A stretch of DNA of 8,434 nt from DASQGA01 sp035535315 (GTDB lineage: Bacteria; Actinomycetota; Thermoleophilia; Gaiellales; Gaiellaceae): NCBI GenBank assembly GCA_035535315.1, contig DATLQD010000114.1, forward strand, positions 1 through 8,434. Direction: 5' to 3'. This document shows positions 5,739-8,434 of this stretch, in pieces (position 1 is the stretch's first letter; each line of letters starts with the position of its first letter). Under the pieces are notes generated by a model. The model saw only the letters and a list, made by a program, of their open reading frames with translations. It was not told where the DNA came from and searched no databases. Made by a program: the position numbers and the translations under genes.

Positions 5739-6803
5739 CTACGCGGACGGGCTACGCACGACTACGCGCACGCGCTGAACGGCGTTGTTGCAGAACCCGT
5801 CGTAGTTCCACTCAGGAGTGAGCGGCTGCGTCTTGCCCTCGCTGTCCGTGGCCCGGCAGCAGAGCTCGTACTCACCCGGGTGGGCTTCCCACTCGTAGCT
5901 CCAGCCGTGCCAGGCGAACTCGGAGACGCCCTCTCCGAGCACGGCCTCCGTCCAGCTACCGCCGCCGTCCACGCTTACCTCGACCTTGACGACCGGCCCG
6001 CCTCCCGACCATGCACGTCCTTCGAGCAGGAGCGAGCCGGGCTCAGCGAAGCGGGTCCGGGCAGGGAAGTCCGGGATCCCGGGAGGAACCATGAGCGACC
6101 GGGGCAGGATCCGGGTCACCGCCCGGCCCTGTTCCTCGGCGGACTGGCGGAGGTGGTAGCCGACGTCTTGCTGGAAACCTCGGAAGGGCTCGTCTACGGC
6201 CGTGATGGTCTGCAGCCACTTCACGTTCGTCATCCCGTACCAGCCGGGCACCACCAGCCGAAGCGGAAAGCCGTGTTGGGGCGGCAAATCCTGTCCGTTG
6301 ACGGCATACGCGAGCAGCACCTCGTCGCGAAGCGCCTCTGAGAGGGGCAGGCTTCGCTCGTAGAGGTGCTCGATCTCGCCCTGGATCCCGCGATCCAGGC
6401 CGGTGAAGACGATCTCCAGGGCTCCGGACCCGAGGCCCGCCTCCTCGAGGAGCGGCGCGAGGGGAGTTCCGGTCCATTCCGCCGTCCCGACCGCTTCCAG
6501 GACCCACGGCTGGCTGTTCGCGCGCGGGGAGAGGAGCGCGCGCCCGTTGCCGGCGCACTCGAGCGTCACGGCGAGCGTGCGCGCCGGCCGTTCCTTCAGC
6601 TCCTCGAGCCCGAGGGTCAGGGGCCGTTCCACGTTGCCCCCGATCTGGAGCCGCCATGACCGCGGGTCGACCAGCGGGATGTCGAAGTGCGTCAGCAGGT
6701 AATGGAGACCCACGGGCGTGACCGGGTGGCGGAGCGCCTCGAGTGGGAGCGCGTGGTTTCGGGCCGCGAGCTGAAGCTCTTCGAGCGTGATATCGAGGCT
6801 CAC
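5739..6803 (-). CDS. sulfite-oxidase-family molybdopterin oxidoreductase
   Basis: The 354-aa enzyme has the sulfite oxidase molybdopterin domain (about residues 25-205) and the C-terminal Ig-like Mo-co dimerisation domain (about 230-350). The key Cys ligand to molybdenum is Cys83 in TLECAGNGR. Other family hallmarks are VGTAEWTGTPLAPLLEEAG (105-123), the HGFPLRLVVPGWYG block (177-190) followed by VKWL (194-197), and the C-terminal EWNYDGFCNNAVQRV (331-345). The length is typical for bacterial sulfite-oxidase-like enzymes that lack heme. No Tat or Sec signal is visible, since the N-terminus is MSLDITLEELQLAARNHALP, so a cytoplasmic site is inferred. The substrate could be sulfite or another small oxyanion or sulfoxide. 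GTG 6803 is the start; its ribosome site is weak, which suits translation following the upstream EamA gene 33 bp away. Confidence 0.9.
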   Translation of the reverse strand: MSLDITLEELQLAARNHALPLEALRHPVTPVGLHYLLTHFDIPLVDPRSWRLQIGGNVERPLTLGLEELKERPARTLAVTLECAGNGRALLSPRANSQPWVLEAVGTAEWTGTPLAPLLEEAGLGSGALEIVFTGLDRGIQGEIEHLYERSLPLSEALRDEVLLAYAVNGQDLPPQHGFPLRLVVPGWYGMTNVKWLQTITAVDEPFRGFQQDVGYHLRQSAEEQGRAVTRILPRSLMVPPGIPDFPARTRFAEPGSLLLEGRAWSGGGPVVKVEVSVDGGGSWTEAVLGEGVSEFAWHGWSYEWEAHPGEYELCCRATDSEGKTQPLTPEWNYDGFCNNAVQRVRVVVRSPSA

Positions 6804-6836
6804 TGCAAGCGGAACTCTCTCACATGGAGCTGGAGC

Positions 6837-7772
6837 TCACTTTGGGTCCCGACGGAAGAAGCGAGGCCAGCCCGAGCGCTGCGTCAGGTAGACGCCAGTC
6901 AGGCAAAGAGCGCCACCAAGGAAGGCGAGCGCCGGCGGCGTCTCGCCGAGGAACGCCCAACCGAGTGCGACGGCCAGCGGCGGCACGAGATACGTGGTCG
7001 AGCCCATGCGCCCGGCGCTGGTCCGCGCCAGCGCATACGCCCACGTAGTGAAGCCGAGTGCGGTCGGAAAGACACCGAGGTAGACAACCCAGGCGATCGA
7101 CGCTCCGTCGGCTCGCTCGACTTCCCGGGCGAGAGCGGGAGCGAACGGCAAGCAGGCCAGAGCTCCGATCGTGCACGCGACCCAGGTCAGCTTGAGCCCC
7201 GACGCTCGTGCCAGCAGTGGCTTCTGAGCTACGACACCACCCGCATACGCCACTGCTGCCGCGAGGCAGAGCACCGCTCCCCATCCGGCCGTGACGCTCA
7301 CCTCGGACGTCGCGAGCCCGATTACGATGGCGCCGGCGAAGGCCACGGCACAGCCCGCGAGCAGCATGCGAGGAAAGCCCTCGCGAAGCAGGAACCCGGC
7401 GAGGAGGGCGATCAGCACCGGCCCGATGTTCACCAGCATCGCCGCGGTCCCGGCGTCCACGCGCTGTTCGGCTTCGTTCAACATGACGTTGTAGGCGCCG
7501 AACCAGAGCAACCCGAACACGAGCAAGCCGGGGATGTCACGTCTGGTCGGTGAGGGGTCAGGTCGAGCCAGAGCCAAGGCGAGCACCCCGAGAGCGACGC
7601 TGCCGATCGCAAGTCGAAGAAGGGTCAGTGGACCGGCCGAAAGGTCTTCTCCCGCCGCGCGGATACCGACGAATGCCGAAGCCCAGAGCGTCACCGTGAC
7701 GAGCGCCGCAGCGAGCGCCCGACGGTCGTCGCTTCGAGCCGACGTGGCCGGGACGGAAAGCGGTTCGCTCAC
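6837..7772 (-). CDS. EamA/DMT-family transporter
   Basis: A 311-aa integral membrane protein with two EamA repeats (about residues 20-145 and 160-295) and roughly ten hydrophobic helices. Examples are ALVTVTLWASAFVGIRA, TAAMLVNIGPVLIALLAGFLL, and in the second half YLGVFPTALGFTTWAYAL and TTYLVPPLAVALGWAFLGE. These are standard drug/metabolite exporter signatures; the substrate cannot be read from sequence. The frame stays open upstream to 8210, but that part is Arg/Pro-rich, has no helices and lies antisense to a real gene. I chose GTG 7772 (MSEPLSVPATSARSDDRRALAAAL); GTG 7778 is two codons earlier. The ribosome site is not obvious. It is the first gene of a probable operon with the molybdoenzyme, so a link to sulfur or oxyanion export is possible but unproven. 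Confidence 0.9.
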   Translation of the reverse strand: MSEPLSVPATSARSDDRRALAAALVTVTLWASAFVGIRAAGEDLSAGPLTLLRLAIGSVALGVLALALARPDPSPTRRDIPGLLVFGLLWFGAYNVMLNEAEQRVDAGTAAMLVNIGPVLIALLAGFLLREGFPRMLLAGCAVAFAGAIVIGLATSEVSVTAGWGAVLCLAAAVAYAGGVVAQKPLLARASGLKLTWVACTIGALACLPFAPALAREVERADGASIAWVVYLGVFPTALGFTTWAYALARTSAGRMGSTTYLVPPLAVALGWAFLGETPPALAFLGGALCLTGVYLTQRSGWPRFFRRDPK

Positions 7773-7865
7773 GGCCACTGGTGAAACGTGCCTGAGCAAG
7801 GCTGTGTGAGGTCGGGGCCACCCCCTTGGCGCTCTGGCGGGCACAGGGAGGGCATTCGTTACTCT

Positions 7866-7889
7866 GGTCTCGCGGGTCAGCGCGAGACC
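7866..7889. promoter_or_regulatory. 9-bp inverted repeat in the divergent promoter region
   Basis: GGTCTCGCG (7866-7874) is the exact reverse complement of 7881-7889, with a 6-nt centre. It sits between the divergent EamA and TPR genes, 65 nt before the TPR start and just after a TACTCT that could be a -10 box. It could be an operator or a leader hairpin. Confidence 0.4.
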
Positions 7890-7942
7890 GACCGAGGGAG
7901 GACGGCGACAACCCACGGCGAATGAGCGCGGTTCGACCAGGT

Positions 7943-7951
7943 AAGGGGAAG
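7943..7951 (+). promoter_or_regulatory. ribosome binding site of the TPR gene
   Basis: AAGGGGAAG, with the GGGG core ending 6 nt before ATG 7955, sets the start of the right-edge gene. Confidence 0.6.
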
Positions 7952-7954
7952 AAC

Positions 7955-8434
7955 ATGGGACTCGGAACTGAGACACTTGCTGCAGTAGTGCGCACTGGGT
8001 TCGCGCGGACGCCGGAAGGGGCACGCTTCCGCCGCCGCATACTCGCGGTTGGCGCGTTCGGGTTGCTCCTACTGGGCTTCCTGGCCGCGATCGGCTTCGC
8101 CAGGCTCGTTCTCTTGGGCGCCGGTGCCGTCCTCGTCCTCGCTGTCGGCGCCGTCCTAGTGCTTGTCGGTGGGGCCGTCGTGCTGCCGCGTCTCCGGCGA
8201 GCACGGCCACAGATCCCGCGACCCCGCCTTGCGCATATCGCGGGCCGCTCTGGCTCCGCTTTCGGGGAGCTCGTTCGGGTTCGGCCTAGGCCCCGCCGAA
8301 GCGTTGCCGGGCGCCGGAGGCAGGCTGTTCGGCTGAACGCCCGAGGGGCATCCGAGCGTCGGAGCGGAAATATTCGCGCGGCCGTCGATCACCACCACAA
8401 GGCGCTCGAGATCGTCCGCGAGCTCGGCGACGGG
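7955..8434 (+). CDS. membrane-anchored TPR protein (5' part, truncated by window edge)
   Basis: ATG 7955 opens a frame that stays open for 160 codons to the window edge. Residues 1-28 are polar and Arg-rich (GFARTPEGARFRRR). Two adjacent hydrophobic stretches follow, about 29-49 (ILAVGAFGLLLLGFLAAIGFA) and 51-78 (made of Ala/Val/Leu/Gly repeats), a likely helical hairpin in the membrane. A basic linker (79-125) leads to the first tetratricopeptide repeat, about 130-159 (RGASERRSGNIRAAVDHHHK, ending ALEIVRELGD), with the usual spacing of small and aromatic positions. More TPR units probably follow beyond the edge. The likely role is a cytoplasmic scaffold tethered to the membrane, but partners are unknown. 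It is divergent from the EamA gene. Confidence 0.7.
   Translation, partial: MGLGTETLAAVVRTGFARTPEGARFRRRILAVGAFGLLLLGFLAAIGFARLVLLGAGAVLVLAVGAVLVLVGGAVVLPRLRRARPQIPRPRLAHIAGRSGSAFGELVRVRPRPRRSVAGRRRQAVRLNARGASERRSGNIRAAVDHHHKALEIVRELGDG

Noticed and set aside
6043..6657. 204-aa frame overlapping the molybdoenzyme on the same strand
   Set aside because: An alternate-frame shadow with high Arg/Ala/Gly; the molybdoenzyme frame has clear family motifs.
7773..8210. N-terminal extension of the EamA frame to 8210 (457 aa in total)
   Set aside because: It is Arg/Pro-rich and non-membrane, and it lies antisense to the convincing TPR gene; the transporter fold begins after 7772.

Overview
The window is GC-rich with strong G/C third-position bias in the convincing genes. 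It carries several small protein families that I associate with soil actinobacteria of the class Thermoleophilia (Gaiellales or Solirubrobacterales-like): a Cys-x2-Cys zinc-ribbon peptide ending YCPDCARREFG, a 'GGSADFLCEC..DC' protein, a PRC-barrel stress-type protein and a membrane-anchored TPR protein. That placement is inference from protein style and from a SigB/SigF-like promoter motif. No rRNA or intact tRNA is present to confirm it.

Layout. Positions 2-88 hold the last 28 codons of a plus-strand gene. A 48-codon plus-strand ORF (412-558) would make a single-pass membrane peptide. On the minus strand, 654 to about 1871 encodes an alginate-lyase-like alpha/alpha-toroid protein with a lipoprotein signal, a 17-residue tandem-repeat linker and no conventional start codon upstream of the signal. 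Plus-strand genes follow: a coiled-coil protein (2151-2405), a 55-aa zinc ribbon (2650-2817), an unrecognised 295-aa protein (3276-4163) and a Cys-rich small protein whose conserved N-terminus is out of frame with its apparent start (4379-4663). Between the zinc ribbon and the 295-aa gene lies 458 bp without a gene, holding three strong hairpins in about 190 nt. This is the best candidate for an undescribed structured RNA here.

From about 5000 rightward the minus strand dominates. A PRC-barrel protein (5003-5398) sits behind a candidate general-stress promoter and is followed by a perfect 14-bp hairpin terminator. A sulfite-oxidase-family molybdopterin enzyme (5739-6803) lies 33 bp downstream of an EamA/DMT-type transporter (6837-7772) in a probable two-gene operon. 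Divergent from that operon, a membrane-anchored TPR protein starts at 7955 and runs off the right edge.

I see no CRISPR array, insertion sequence, phage gene, toxin-antitoxin pair or recognisable defence system. The genes look like ordinary chromosomal housekeeping and stress functions with many small lineage-specific proteins. Two genes have 5' ends that suggest a non-standard start, a frameshift or a base-calling error.
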